Positions 19,801-28,592 of a stretch of 64,000 bases of DNA are shown here, in pieces; position 1 is the first letter of the stretch; each line of letters starts with the position of its first letter. The notes under the pieces were generated by a model. It was given only the letters and a program-made list of their open reading frames with translations. It searched no databases and was not told where the DNA came from. The translations under genes were made by a program, and so were the position numbers. The stretch covers positions 124,001 to 188,000 of the forward strand of contig NZ_FWZT01000013.1 in the NCBI RefSeq assembly GCF_900177345.1. Reading direction: 5' to 3'. Origin of the DNA: Pseudobacteriovorax antillogorgiicola. GTDB lineage: Bacteria; Bdellovibrionota_B; Oligoflexia; Oligoflexales; Oligoflexaceae.

Positions 19801-20037
19801 GATGAAAGTATCGATTATGACTCTGATTGTTTCTAAGCGGCCTGCTCGGCCGGGAACATCGCTAACAGGCCTTAACTTACCCGTGCCTTTTTCTAAGCGG
19901 CCTGCTCGGCCGGGAACGAGCTGCTCCCGCCGCCGCAGGAGCTAAGTAATTTCTAAGCGGCCTGCTCGGCCGGGAACGCTCTCACAGCTCCCCCACTCTG
20001 AAGCAACAGTTTCTAAGCGGCCTGCTCGGCCGGGAAC
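13832..20037 (-). CRISPR. Type I-F CRISPR array, 104 repeats and 103 spacers
   Basis: A 28-base repeat recurs about every 60 bases; I counted 104 copies with 103 spacers, mostly 32 bases (range about 29-33). On the plus strand it reads TTTCTAAGCGGCC...GGCCGGGAAC. On the minus strand, the direction of transcription, it begins GTTCCCGGCC and ends CTTAGAAA, with the 5-bp stem CGGCC/GGCCG typical of Cas6f substrates. Orientation matches known I-F repeats, so the leader is at the right, beside cas6f. Degenerate repeats at the left (13832 CTCCGCC variant, 14072 one base short, ~14550 lacking three bases) fit the old trailer end. Variants also occur at 15210, 15807 and 18930. Several spacer blocks are duplicated (see findings). 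The open frames across the array are artefacts. Confidence 0.98.
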
Positions 20038-20182
20038 TCTGGTACAATAGACCTATGTATGCGATTTTCAAAGATCTTTTGCTGGATATCTGCTAAAGAC
20101 CTTCTTTTCTGACGTGAACATATAAATCAATAAAAACAATATGTTATGAAACTAGGAGAAAAAGAAGGTCTAAAATCGATGA
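20038..20182 (-). promoter_or_regulatory. CRISPR leader with nested inverted repeats
   Basis: The 145 AT-rich bases between cas6f and the first repeat. An outer inverted repeat pairs AGACCTTCTTTT (20097-20108) with AAAAGAAGGTCT (20160-20171). Inside it an inner one pairs AACATAT (20117-20123) with ATATGTT (20139-20145). The centre, AAATCAATAAAAAC, is a bendable A-tract such as host factors like IHF bind in other leaders. A possible minus-strand promoter is TTGAAA (20066-20071) and TATTGT (20044-20049), 16 bases apart, just before the first repeat. Leader identity follows from repeat orientation; the protein-binding and promoter assignments are inference. Confidence 0.7.
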
Positions 20183-20752
20183 TTATGGAAAGTCCGGTAC
20201 GGTAGATTGACTACTTAGTCCATAAGCGCTAAACACTCCCTCTTGGGGCCCATCGCGCTTGTTCTTTTCAATGAAAATTGGGAAGACATGGTGATTAGTA
20301 AGGCTCTCATACTCGATTCGCGGAAGCCGTGGCTGACCCATCTGTTCACCCTGACGAATCTCCTTGATAGCGGTATCAAAATCGATACCATGTCTTTTAG
20401 ATGCTCGCCTTGCTAGTTTTTCTATACTTTTTTTATTGTTCTTCCGAACAAAACATACATGCTCAATATTTGACGGGACTATTCTAGCTCGCCTGATATG
20501 AACGTAGTCTCGAAGCCTAATAAGCCACTTCTTTAAGTCCAAACTATGAAGTTCGCTCTCGTCTTTGGCGAATAAACGAAGCTTTGAGCCAACGGTTAGA
20601 CTTTCTGCATCATATTCAGGCCAAGCTAGACCTATACTGCCTGAATTATTCTCAACTAAACAAAGGTGAATTTGCTTAAACACTTTTTTCCATAGAAATG
20701 TTAAATCTACTTCCATTGAAGGCAGTAGGGTCAACTCCATATAGTATTTCAT
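20183..20752 (-). CDS. cas6f: Cas6f (Csy4) CRISPR RNA endonuclease
   Basis: A 189-residue protein, the usual Csy4 size. The catalytic His is at residue 29 (FKQIHLCL), where the well-studied Pseudomonas enzyme also has His29. The basic helix (KLARRASKRHGIDFDTAIKE) that grips the repeat hairpin and the family C-terminus YGLSSQSTVPDFP are present. It cuts the I-F repeat transcript after the hairpin stem and stays on the crRNA 3' end. The gene is last in the interference operon, 14 bases after csy3, next to the leader. Confidence 0.95.
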   Translation of the reverse strand: MKYYMELTLLPSMEVDLTFLWKKVFKQIHLCLVENNSGSIGLAWPEYDAESLTVGSKLRLFAKDESELHSLDLKKWLIRLRDYVHIRRARIVPSNIEHVCFVRKNNKKSIEKLARRASKRHGIDFDTAIKEIRQGEQMGQPRLPRIEYESLTNHHVFPIFIEKNKRDGPQEGVFSAYGLSSQSTVPDFP

Positions 20753-20766
20753 CTCCTTGAGCTCCC

Positions 20767-21783
20767 CTACTTATCACTTTCCCCAAATACGCCCCCTCGG
20801 ATGAGAACAGCCATAACATAGTGCTCATCTTCTTCTCGTTCGAGCTCGCCGCCACGTGCGTATTTATCGAATAGTGTGTAAAAATCGGCTTTCAGCTTTG
20901 GTTGACGAAAGGCTTTACCCATATTCGTTACCGAACCATATGGCTCTATTGCAATCGGACCAAGTCTACTATTGTAGTCAGGGTACCAAGTATCGATACA
21001 TCGGATCGCATTTCCTATCTTCTGAGAATGAAGAGCTGCAATACCACCTAGATTGTAGAGCACCTTGCCTTTTTTTCCTTTACCCTTGTCCATGATAAGT
21101 TCTTCGCTTGGATATACTTCTTGTCCTTCACCAAGCTTTGAGTACGCATCGACTTTGAGTAGTAAGTATCCATCTTCACTTGATAGCGTCTCGGCCACTT
21201 CCCTTGCTAGTTCTTCGATTGATTGATCTTGATCTTCAAAATCTCTAGTACTGTAGTTGTAGCTATCAAACACGAATGTTTTTTCATTGTCCTTAGTTTT
21301 CATTGAAGCAACGACTTCGATTTTCTCACTACCGACCCTGTTTCTCCATAGAAATCTGGCGTTGGCAATGTTAGTAATATATCTACGTGACAGCTCCAAA
21401 AACTGGTACTTTTCAGTGTACTTTGATAAAGTCTTTCGATACGAGTCTAGGAACCCCTCGTGATTGCAAGCTGAGGGCACATGTAACCCACCAAGAAACT
21501 TCAGTGTAAGTGATACTTTCAAAGTATCGTGGTTTAGAGGGAGTGAACATGCGTCTACAGTTTGAAGGTTGGGCTTTTGAACCTCAGCATCTAGCTTTAG
21601 AGGGTCACTTTTGAGAGCCTTTTTTAACCTATTTGATATAGTCCCCCTAACTGATTTTTCTTCTACCTTCAATTCATGAGCTTCTTTTTCTCGTCTTTCC
21701 CAAGCTGTGCTATACATATACGCTGCTGACGGGATAATTTTCTTTTCGAATGCTAAAACCGAAACTAAATCTTTTTTTGACAT
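20767..21783 (-). CDS. csy3: Cas7f (Csy3) crRNA backbone subunit
   Basis: A 338-residue protein of the expected Csy3 length with the family opening VLAFEKKIIPSAAYMYS and central ISNRLK. The segment LGGLHVPSACNHEGFL and the end YVMAVLIRGGVFGESDK also fit. Six copies coat the spacer in the type I-F surveillance complex. GGAAAGAG precedes the ATG. It sits between csy2 (11 bases upstream) and cas6f. Confidence 0.93.
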   Translation of the reverse strand: MSKKDLVSVLAFEKKIIPSAAYMYSTAWERREKEAHELKVEEKSVRGTISNRLKKALKSDPLKLDAEVQKPNLQTVDACSLPLNHDTLKVSLTLKFLGGLHVPSACNHEGFLDSYRKTLSKYTEKYQFLELSRRYITNIANARFLWRNRVGSEKIEVVASMKTKDNEKTFVFDSYNYSTRDFEDQDQSIEELAREVAETLSSEDGYLLLKVDAYSKLGEGQEVYPSEELIMDKGKGKKGKVLYNLGGIAALHSQKIGNAIRCIDTWYPDYNSRLGPIAIEPYGSVTNMGKAFRQPKLKADFYTLFDKYARGGELEREEDEHYVMAVLIRGGVFGESDK

Positions 21784-21794
21784 GATACTCTTTC

Positions 21795-22688
21795 CTAGAC
21801 TGATTGATTTCTACATAGGTACTGGCTATTTTCGCTATCGTAGTCATATGACCAGAGCATATCATCTATAGATGACAAGCTGTATGGGCTAACAAACTCT
21901 CCTAATGTTACGATGCTTTCTACAAACCGATGTGGGGTTGATGAGTCCCTAGTATTAAGTGTCTCTCCAGCATCGTATAGTTGACCAAGTCCTTGATACC
22001 CTGTCACCAAAGGAACAATCCAACCAGGGTGTTTTCGCTTGCTGTTCCATGAAACTCTTTTCTCTGCATCTTCATCTGCATCTATCTCGCTGAAGTTGCT
22101 AACCGCCAATGAATCTAGCAGTTCATCCAAATTATCTTCGGCAGCAACATTCTTGAGTAGGTCGCGTCTTTCAATAGGAATAAACCCAAATGGAATTTTC
22201 CCAATGATAGACATATAACCCTCTTCATTATCTTCAATCCCCACTAGGTAAGGGGATTGAGATTTTTGAATATCTCCACCTGCCAACTTCATCTTACTGT
22301 GAAGGATATGTTGAACGATTTCACCAATTTCAGAAAAAGGTCGAGATCCCGCGTACTGACACTCTATAGCAAGTGATACGTTCAAGTTACATCGAGCTTC
22401 TTCGATAAATGATGATCGCTCTCCCTCCTTACTTAACGGGTAAGCCTTCCCAACTATAGAATTATTATAGTCGCCTACGCCCTTGAACACAGCTAGATCA
22501 AAATCATGAATCACAATCCCCAGATTAGGAAATGATATCTCGATATGTTCTCTCCTGAGCTCTCTTTCCATCTTGTGGACGAAACCGAGCCATGCTGTAA
22601 TAGCTGGAAACCCAATTGTCAAAGAACTGGAGAGGGCATTGGCATCGGATACAGTAAGTCTAGGTATAATTAAGAATAAACGTTTCAC
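21795..22688 (-). CDS. csy2: Cas5f (Csy2) surveillance-complex subunit
   Basis: A 297-residue protein, slightly shorter than typical Csy2. It shows the family N-terminal pattern LIIPRLTVSDANALSSSLTI followed by GFPAITAWLGFVHKMER, and the RPFSEIG and GWIVPLVTGYQGLG regions. It caps the 5' handle of the crRNA together with Csy1. Translation starts at GTG 22688, overlapping the csy1 stop in GTGA, so the two subunits are translationally coupled. I see no frameshift or missing block. Confidence 0.93.
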   Translation of the reverse strand: MKRLFLIIPRLTVSDANALSSSLTIGFPAITAWLGFVHKMERELRREHIEISFPNLGIVIHDFDLAVFKGVGDYNNSIVGKAYPLSKEGERSSFIEEARCNLNVSLAIECQYAGSRPFSEIGEIVQHILHSKMKLAGGDIQKSQSPYLVGIEDNEEGYMSIIGKIPFGFIPIERRDLLKNVAAEDNLDELLDSLAVSNFSEIDADEDAEKRVSWNSKRKHPGWIVPLVTGYQGLGQLYDAGETLNTRDSSTPHRFVESIVTLGEFVSPYSLSSIDDMLWSYDYDSENSQYLCRNQSV

Positions 22689-23902
22689 CGTAGGGCAAAT
22701 CTCCTTCTTGTTCTGATTAACTTAGATATATGTCTTAGGTCTTCGTCTCCTAGGTCACAGGCTCTACTTCCTAATATCTTTCTATATGAGCGGATAAACC
22801 AACGAGAAAATTCTAGAAAAAATGTTTCTCTCAATTCATCATCTCTTTCCTCACTGAATTTGTTATCTAGAAAAACTCTCTGATAATGCGGCACACCTGA
22901 TTTAGAAACTGTTTGCCAAACGTCATCTTCTCTGAGACGATAGATGTCTGTTATTACTTGATCAAAAATATGGAGTATGAAGTTTTCATCTCGCACGCTT
23001 CTAGTTCGAAAACCATTATTATTTTGAATAACTTGAAGGTGGAAACTTTTAAAATCATCTTTAAACTGCCAAGGAGATATGCTTTCACGAAAGAAATCTT
23101 TTTTCGGCAACCTATCTGGCCTAGTTCTAACACTTGGAGGTAGACTAGGAAGTAAATACGCTTTTCCACCATTGTTTTTGTTCTGGACACTGATATTTTG
23201 AGGCTTTGTGCCTCCATACCCAATTACTGTTAGATTGAATAGATCTATGAATCCTTTATCATGGGCCTCATTCCTTTTCTTTGCCTCCCTCGCTTCCTTA
23301 GCCACATCTGAGAACTTAATAGCATCGATTCGCCTCTTCATTTCATATAGAATTGGCGATGGTCTTAGAACTGAGAGAAGATGATAGCTATTATCTACTG
23401 GAAAGTAGACTTGTTTTATTTTTGAGTTAGTGATTGCTATATCAGAAGATATGGACTTCATCTCCAGAAATCCGTTTCTAAGGTTATCAAAGGAAGCTGA
23501 TGGGATTTTCAGTAAGTCTTTTGCTATTTCGCTTCTATCTTCAATATGAGTCAGGAGGCTCCTACCGTCTCCCATTTGCAAGTTCAGAAAGCTATGCACG
23601 TCAAGTGCCGCAGCATTTCCTAGAGCATCAAGTGAAACGTCTAAGTTTCCAGTTCGAACAAAGCCGTCATCACGCTTCGATGATTCAGCTATAATAGCTG
23701 TAGTTCTCCCCGCTGAACTTGCCTTTGCACTTGGATGACTAAACGTGCATGGGTGGCTAGACAATGCGATTTGTTTTGCTCGCGCAGCAGCGCTGGGAAG
23801 CCAGTTATTCAGATCGAACTCTTCCTCAACTTCTTCCTTACTCTTTTTCTTGAGTCTTTCTTCCTTTCTTTTCTCGAAAAAAGATTCAATCGCTTCGTGC
23901 AT
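22685..23902 (-). CDS. csy1: Cas8f (Csy1) large subunit
   Basis: A 405-residue protein, a little shorter than typical Csy1. It opens with the family pattern of a charged helix (IESFFEKRKEERLKKKSKEE), then WLPSAAARAKQIALSSHPCTFSHPSAK as the first conserved block. The region from VIGYGGTKPQNISVQNKNNGG to YLLPSLPP is the second conserved block. Csy1 recognises the PAM and helps open target DNA, then recruits Cas2/3. TGGAG lies 7 bases before the ATG. It is 14 bases downstream of cas2/3. Confidence 0.93.
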   Translation of the reverse strand: MHEAIESFFEKRKEERLKKKSKEEVEEEFDLNNWLPSAAARAKQIALSSHPCTFSHPSAKASSAGRTTAIIAESSKRDDGFVRTGNLDVSLDALGNAAALDVHSFLNLQMGDGRSLLTHIEDRSEIAKDLLKIPSASFDNLRNGFLEMKSISSDIAITNSKIKQVYFPVDNSYHLLSVLRPSPILYEMKRRIDAIKFSDVAKEAREAKKRNEAHDKGFIDLFNLTVIGYGGTKPQNISVQNKNNGGKAYLLPSLPPSVRTRPDRLPKKDFFRESISPWQFKDDFKSFHLQVIQNNNGFRTRSVRDENFILHIFDQVITDIYRLREDDVWQTVSKSGVPHYQRVFLDNKFSEERDDELRETFFLEFSRWFIRSYRKILGSRACDLGDEDLRHISKLIRTRRRFALR

Positions 23903-23916
23903 AATATCTCCAGTAA

Positions 23917-26900
23917 CTATAATTTCTTATCCTCGAACATACCAAGTGCAGGATGATAGCATAATTTCTTGCCCTCTTGATAAGAGGGCAAAAGGATCTT
24001 CCCATACTTTTCAGCTGCTACAAACATTGATGTATTTTCTAGCTCAGCCAAGCTGCATAAAAGTTGGTGAAAATCTCTTGCAACAAAAAGTCGATCATAT
24101 GGGTCATATAAATCAATGAACTTAATGTTAAAACTATCTTCAATCAGATTGTAGCCATCGCTTGATTTAATATGAAATCTAAACTCTAGATCGCTACTGC
24201 ATTTCGATTCATCAGGGAGTAGAAGCAAGCTCAATCCTTGACTTCCTTCTCTAAACGGTGATTCCACCTGTGGCTGAGATGAAAGCCACCAGAACTCGTT
24301 TAGCCACCCCGCTAAAGTTTTTGCCTCTTTTGCATCATAATTGCAAAGATTTTCTTCAAGCTTTATATGTTCCAGCTTTGCGAACTCGTCGGTGTTCTCA
24401 TTGGAGATTCGTAATGATGCATCGATTCCTCTTTCACACCGTTCAATGTCTAGAATGTCAGTCAAACTATGACTACTCAAGTCACTAAATTTCTCTTGAA
24501 AACCTGGCCGATTGAAAACAGCTCTATTGACCCTATTAGATTCCCTCTGCTGTGCTTCTCGAAGGTTGAACTCAAGAATCTTGACATTCGGTTTGCTTAC
24601 ATTCAGCTTTCTATGTCTAAGAATTCGACCAACCAACTGGATGATAGATCGATAGGAAGAAGGCTCAATGATCCCCCAATCAAAATCATGATTTCTTCCA
24701 ACTTCCTCTACCGGAGTCGATACGATAATGAATAAAAAGTCACTACTATCACTTTTGTCTAGAATATCCCTTACAATATCGTGGCTAAATACTCTATCGG
24801 CATTCTTTCTATTAAGAATCTCATCCAATAGGGATTCCTGTTCATGTCTTAGAATTAGAGTCTGTTGGCTATGGTAAATGGTAAGCTTGATCTGTAGATG
24901 ACTTTCCCAATCTGCTTCAAGTAAGTATCTACCCAGCTGGACGCAGGGAGTTACATTTGCCATGCGAATAACACCGAAAGACACTCTTTTTCCTGTTAAG
25001 GGGTCAACTGAATGGTGATCATGATGCAAATTTTCTGCTTCCTTGCGGATTGCTTCAAAGAACCATTCTGACACTGAATTATACCTATCCCGTTCTGAAG
25101 GATTCAAACAGATCAGAGAAGCTTTTCTTCTTACAGGCAATTTAGAAAGATTAGCCAACCGTTTAGAAATAAACTTTTGATGGGAAGATTCGAATTTTGT
25201 AATATAGTCTCGACCAAGATCCATCAAATTTGCTACACTTTGAAATTCATCAATCCATGCAGTACCAACACTTTGATTAAAGCCTCTTGAGCTAGCGAAG
25301 ACTTTCCACCCCTTCGCATAGCAATTAAAAAAACCATTTGCTATTGCTGGCGAAATTGTTGCAGAAGAAAGAATGACTTTTCTTCCTAGCATACCGGCCA
25401 AATGAATAAGTCTGCCAACTGCAAGGAGATCTTCCTTGCCAAAATCGTCAACCTCATCGATGACTATGTCGGACGACATGAGGCGTAATAACGGTAATAT
25501 ATACTTGCCGCCCTTTCTTGTTTCGGTAGCTCCCATGACGTGATCGATAGTACATACTAGTATAGGGGCATAGAGAAAAGCCCTGTCTTTGTCTTTTTTG
25601 ATAACCGTCTTGAGAAGACTTTCGTATTCATAATTCTGGAAATCGATATCATCGTAATCTGATAGATCCTCTAGAGACTCTGATCCCATCTCGCGAGAAC
25701 TTCTTGCACTCTCTCTTTGATCTTCTACTATTCGCCTATGGTGGAGATCCATGAGTGCCTTTGAACCAACAAGTACTGCAAGGCTATCTGAGTCAAGCTG
25801 TAGGTTTTTCCGATACTCATTGCCGGTTTGGAGCGTAAGTGTTCGGAGACCTACGGCCAAAATATACCGAAGACTCTCTTGGTTTGGAGATAACGCACGC
25901 ATGATCTTAGCATTCGCTAAAGTCTTTCCAGTGCCAGTGCTAGCCATATTAACGACAAAGAAACCATATTGCTTGCTAGATTGAATAGAGCTTTCATTCT
26001 TTTCATACCAGGCGCGGATAATTTTAACCGCTTTATCTTGCCAGTTGAACTCTCGGGGGCTAGGCTTACGCAATGCTTTGATGTCTGATGCATACGGCAT
26101 TTCTTGCTCAAAGTAGGGCAACCTATAACTTACTTTGAGCGACTTCTTTGCCACATTGACAAGATGTTCATCTAGCTTCTGCTTTGCATCTCCGTTCTTG
26201 TCCGTATTTGCAATCAATCTAGATTCCACCCATGACTTATCACAATCTTCTGACGAATAAAGATGGTCTCCCATCATTAGGCTGACACGACTAAATATGG
26301 CTAGTAATCGAACGCTGCCGTTTCTGATACTTTCCTCGATTAAGGGCATTTCTCCCAAGGCACGATTCGCCCATTTTCTAATCTGCTGTTGAAGTCTGTG
26401 GCTTTCCTGAAGTAGTCCTTCTGGAAATGTAAAACAGCTTGCCTGCTCATTTTTCCTAAGCTCGTTCATATACCCCCAACCGGCATCAATCATCTGGAGA
26501 AGAGAGTCCATTGAGGGAGCGGAGTTTAAATTTTCGTATCTGCTTCGATCTTTTGAAATATGTGGAAGTTTATGATGACTTAAGATTAGCCAAGCTACAA
26601 GGCAGGCAATAGGCTGCCCCTTTCCTATTACAAGTTTTTCAGATGGGCGCGGTAACTTGCCCCCACTGAAGCCATTTATTGATAACTCCTCCAGCCATTT
26701 CTTGTCAGACTTTTCAAACACAAAGTTGAGGAACAGATTTGTCGATACCCATTCATGTCTAAATGGATCGCTTTTTGAAGCACCACTCCGTTTAAGCTTA
26801 TTTTGAAAACACTCTGAAGCCTTTCCAATATCATGAAACAAAGCACTGAGTGCCGAAAGTGCTTGAATCGCAGGTAGCAGTTGCCACTGATTCTCCACCT

Positions 26901-27195
26901 GAGGGTAATCAATACTTGTTTTATGGACTGGCGAGTACCCTTCACTGCTGAACGCTTCTTTGTTCCCCACTATCCACTGAAGTTCCATTCCTGAATGACC
27001 ACGAAGCTTAAAACATGAAACAGCAGTATTCCTGGTAGCAGATTTTCTCAGTAGCTTTCTAACTGCAAGCAAGCCCTCCATTGTGATCGTAGTGCTCCAA
27101 GTTCGCCTGCCTATTCTATTAGCGAATGAATCCAGGACTCTCTGTGTTCGAGACAGTGCCTTTTTTTCACATAGAGAGTTGAATACGACGATCAC
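23917..27195 (-). CDS. cas3: Cas2-Cas3 fusion nuclease-helicase
   Basis: A 1092-residue type I-F Cas2/3 protein. Residues ~1-95 (MIVVFNSLCEKKALSRTQRV...) are the fused Cas2 domain that joins Cas1 for spacer integration. The HD nuclease motif ALFHDIGKA has His121-Asp122. The SF2 helicase has Walker A STGTGKT (~419-425), DEVDD (~580-584) and the VEEVGRNHDFDWGI and QLVGRILRHRK motifs. It degrades DNA opened by the Csy complex and also takes part in adaptation. Translation starts at GTG 27195 with GAAAGGA upstream. All key motifs are intact, so interference and adaptation should be functional. Confidence 0.96.
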   Translation of the reverse strand: MIVVFNSLCEKKALSRTQRVLDSFANRIGRRTWSTTITMEGLLAVRKLLRKSATRNTAVSCFKLRGHSGMELQWIVGNKEAFSSEGYSPVHKTSIDYPQVENQWQLLPAIQALSALSALFHDIGKASECFQNKLKRSGASKSDPFRHEWVSTNLFLNFVFEKSDKKWLEELSINGFSGGKLPRPSEKLVIGKGQPIACLVAWLILSHHKLPHISKDRSRYENLNSAPSMDSLLQMIDAGWGYMNELRKNEQASCFTFPEGLLQESHRLQQQIRKWANRALGEMPLIEESIRNGSVRLLAIFSRVSLMMGDHLYSSEDCDKSWVESRLIANTDKNGDAKQKLDEHLVNVAKKSLKVSYRLPYFEQEMPYASDIKALRKPSPREFNWQDKAVKIIRAWYEKNESSIQSSKQYGFFVVNMASTGTGKTLANAKIMRALSPNQESLRYILAVGLRTLTLQTGNEYRKNLQLDSDSLAVLVGSKALMDLHHRRIVEDQRESARSSREMGSESLEDLSDYDDIDFQNYEYESLLKTVIKKDKDRAFLYAPILVCTIDHVMGATETRKGGKYILPLLRLMSSDIVIDEVDDFGKEDLLAVGRLIHLAGMLGRKVILSSATISPAIANGFFNCYAKGWKVFASSRGFNQSVGTAWIDEFQSVANLMDLGRDYITKFESSHQKFISKRLANLSKLPVRRKASLICLNPSERDRYNSVSEWFFEAIRKEAENLHHDHHSVDPLTGKRVSFGVIRMANVTPCVQLGRYLLEADWESHLQIKLTIYHSQQTLILRHEQESLLDEILNRKNADRVFSHDIVRDILDKSDSSDFLFIIVSTPVEEVGRNHDFDWGIIEPSSYRSIIQLVGRILRHRKLNVSKPNVKILEFNLREAQQRESNRVNRAVFNRPGFQEKFSDLSSHSLTDILDIERCERGIDASLRISNENTDEFAKLEHIKLEENLCNYDAKEAKTLAGWLNEFWWLSSQPQVESPFREGSQGLSLLLLPDESKCSSDLEFRFHIKSSDGYNLIEDSFNIKFIDLYDPYDRLFVARDFHQLLCSLAELENTSMFVAAEKYGKILLPSYQEGKKLCYHPALGMFEDKKL

Positions 27196-27382
27196 AGCAG
27201 GGTCCTTTCAATGTTCACTATAAAACGAGAAAACAACTAATTAGAAATACAACTACTACTGTCTTAGAATATAGCGGCTAACGGGGCCCCTTAATATGTT
27301 GCAAAAGAATTCTGACTTTCTGACAAGCGTAGAAATTCGCTATTCTTAACTACGTTAAATCAACCACGGCCGAATAGGCCGC
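27196..27382. promoter_or_regulatory. cas1-cas2/3 intergenic region with GGGGCCCC palindrome
   Basis: An unusually long gap (187 bases) in an otherwise tightly packed cas operon. It holds a GGGGCCCC palindrome (27283-27290) within a 12/16 symmetric element, a possible operator, and the lone CRISPR-repeat-like hairpin at 27362-27389. A promoter for the downstream interference genes is likely here, but no clear -35/-10 pair stands out. Confidence 0.5.
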
Positions 27383-27389
27383 TTAAATT
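27362..27389 (+). repeat. Orphan CRISPR-repeat-like hairpin at the cas1 3' end
   Basis: CGGCCGAATAGGCCG (27367-27381) followed by CTTAAA matches the array repeat core (CGGCC-GAGCA-GGCCG-CTTAGA). About 18 of 22 core positions agree, including the whole stem and the G...A loop ends. It reads in repeat orientation on the plus strand, opposite to the array, and overlaps the cas1 stop codon. It is a single copy about 7.3 kb from the array. Confidence 0.75.
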
Positions 27390-28324
27390 TCCATCCGAGA
27401 CACCTTCTTAATACAGTTAAACATGTAGTCCAAGGCCTTGTGATCTGTAAGTTTCATGATGCATGTTGAACGGAACTCCTGTTCAGAATCTCCTTGCTTG
27501 GCTGATATAAAAGCTTGGGGAAGGATAATCGCATCCTTTACAAGATCTGCAATATCAAATACCAGCGCACCTTTCCTGGTCTTCCCATGCATCACTGCAA
27601 ATCCATAGGGGATTCCCAGAACCCAAAGCGATGTTGCTGCTAGGCCATAGGCCAGGTAGTTGCCATGGGAAAGAAACGTATTCTGAGGATCTGTGGACTT
27701 ATGATCACGCTTAAAGTCTTCGAGCTCAGTCTTTTCTCGGGAATATCGATACAGAAAGCTAGTCAGTTCGCCCTCTACTCCAAGTAGCTGAGAGATACTA
27801 TTGGCCCGGTTAAACTTTTTCCCGTATCTATCTAAGGCAGACTCCATGTCATAGTCTTCGGCATCGAACCCTTTATCCAGTAGATCTTTATCCTTACTCC
27901 AGACCAACTCAATGAACTCAAGACGAGATCGTTGAAAGTACTTTGCAGCTTTTAAGCGTTTACTTTCTTCAAACCAGAATGACATCCATCCCTGGAGGTA
28001 TTCGGTTGGACGATATTCACCATGGGGAACAAGCCACTCTACTTCGGTACCCATGAGTAGAGGGGTGCCGCCTCCTCCTGTAAAACCAATGACAACACCA
28101 GCTGAAGCCAGCATTCGCACAGCCGCTTGGGTTATCGATGTACCATTCCCTAATAGGATTACTGTCGTATTAGCAATTGGAATATTCCAGTAGTTATTTG
28201 TTCTATTTTTGTGGCTTAAATAGAGGACCCTACCGTCCTTCTGAAGTACCTTACAGTGCTCGATATAGAATATATTAGCTCTTTTTGAGTGAAGAATTGC
28301 TTTTAGATCAGTCAGGGATTCCAA
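27383..28324 (-). CDS. cas1: Cas1 integrase, type I-F
   Basis: A 313-residue protein of the I-F Cas1 group (NTTVILLGNGTSITQAAVRM near the N-terminus). The metal ligands expected for Cas1 are present: Glu in LLGVEGELT (E184/E186), His246 in AVMHGKTRKG and Asp in VFDIADLVKDA (D257/D260). With the Cas2 part of Cas2/3 it inserts new spacers at the leader end. Translation probably starts at TTG 28324 after GAGGT. It is the first gene of the cas cluster, separated by 187 bases from cas2/3, so the rest may be transcribed separately. Confidence 0.95.
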   Translation of the reverse strand: MESLTDLKAILHSKRANIFYIEHCKVLQKDGRVLYLSHKNRTNNYWNIPIANTTVILLGNGTSITQAAVRMLASAGVVIGFTGGGGTPLLMGTEVEWLVPHGEYRPTEYLQGWMSFWFEESKRLKAAKYFQRSRLEFIELVWSKDKDLLDKGFDAEDYDMESALDRYGKKFNRANSISQLLGVEGELTSFLYRYSREKTELEDFKRDHKSTDPQNTFLSHGNYLAYGLAATSLWVLGIPYGFAVMHGKTRKGALVFDIADLVKDAIILPQAFISAKQGDSEQEFRSTCIMKLTDHKALDYMFNCIKKVSRMEI

Positions 28325-28592
28325 GTGTTACCTCTAATGCTACTTTAAATCTATCGGAGCATCTCATCTTACCCTTCAAGGGCTCACGATCCATCGATAT
28401 AACTGGCATGACTACTGCAGATCGCCTACCAACTAACAGTGCTATATAAGCTTTACCAACTAGTGGTTTCATTCAGCCAAGGTGGCATTCAAAACTAAAG
28501 TAGTCCTTGCTATATGAGTTGAGATGCATTTGATGAGAGGTTATTGCATTCGCACTAGGAAATATTTGAAGACTTTAGATCACTTTGTCTGA
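28325..28592. other. Right end of the CRISPR-Cas island, promoter region of cas1
   Basis: About 270 bases between cas1 and the right 56-bp repeat. There is no ORF and no integrase or transposase fragment. TACCAACTA occurs twice, 27 bases apart (28427 and 28454), which may be chance. The cas1 promoter must lie here. Confidence 0.5.

Noticed and set aside
13789-19945. Open frames of 60-160 codons across the array on both strands (for example 14100-14468, 16861-17346).
   Set aside because: They consist of the repeat translated with random spacer insertions. The repeat has no stop in these frames, so they are artefacts.
27215-27245. A tiny plus-strand ORF (MFTIKRENN) in the cas1-cas2/3 gap that could be a toxin of a CreTA-like pair.
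   Set aside because: The purine-rich site before it is the reverse complement of the cas2/3 ribosome site region. The peptide lacks the rare-codon pattern of known CreT RNAs. Coincidence is more likely.
13546-28592. An integrase or transposase gene inside the island.
   Set aside because: Looked for on both strands; all sizeable frames are cas genes or array artefacts. None has recombinase features.
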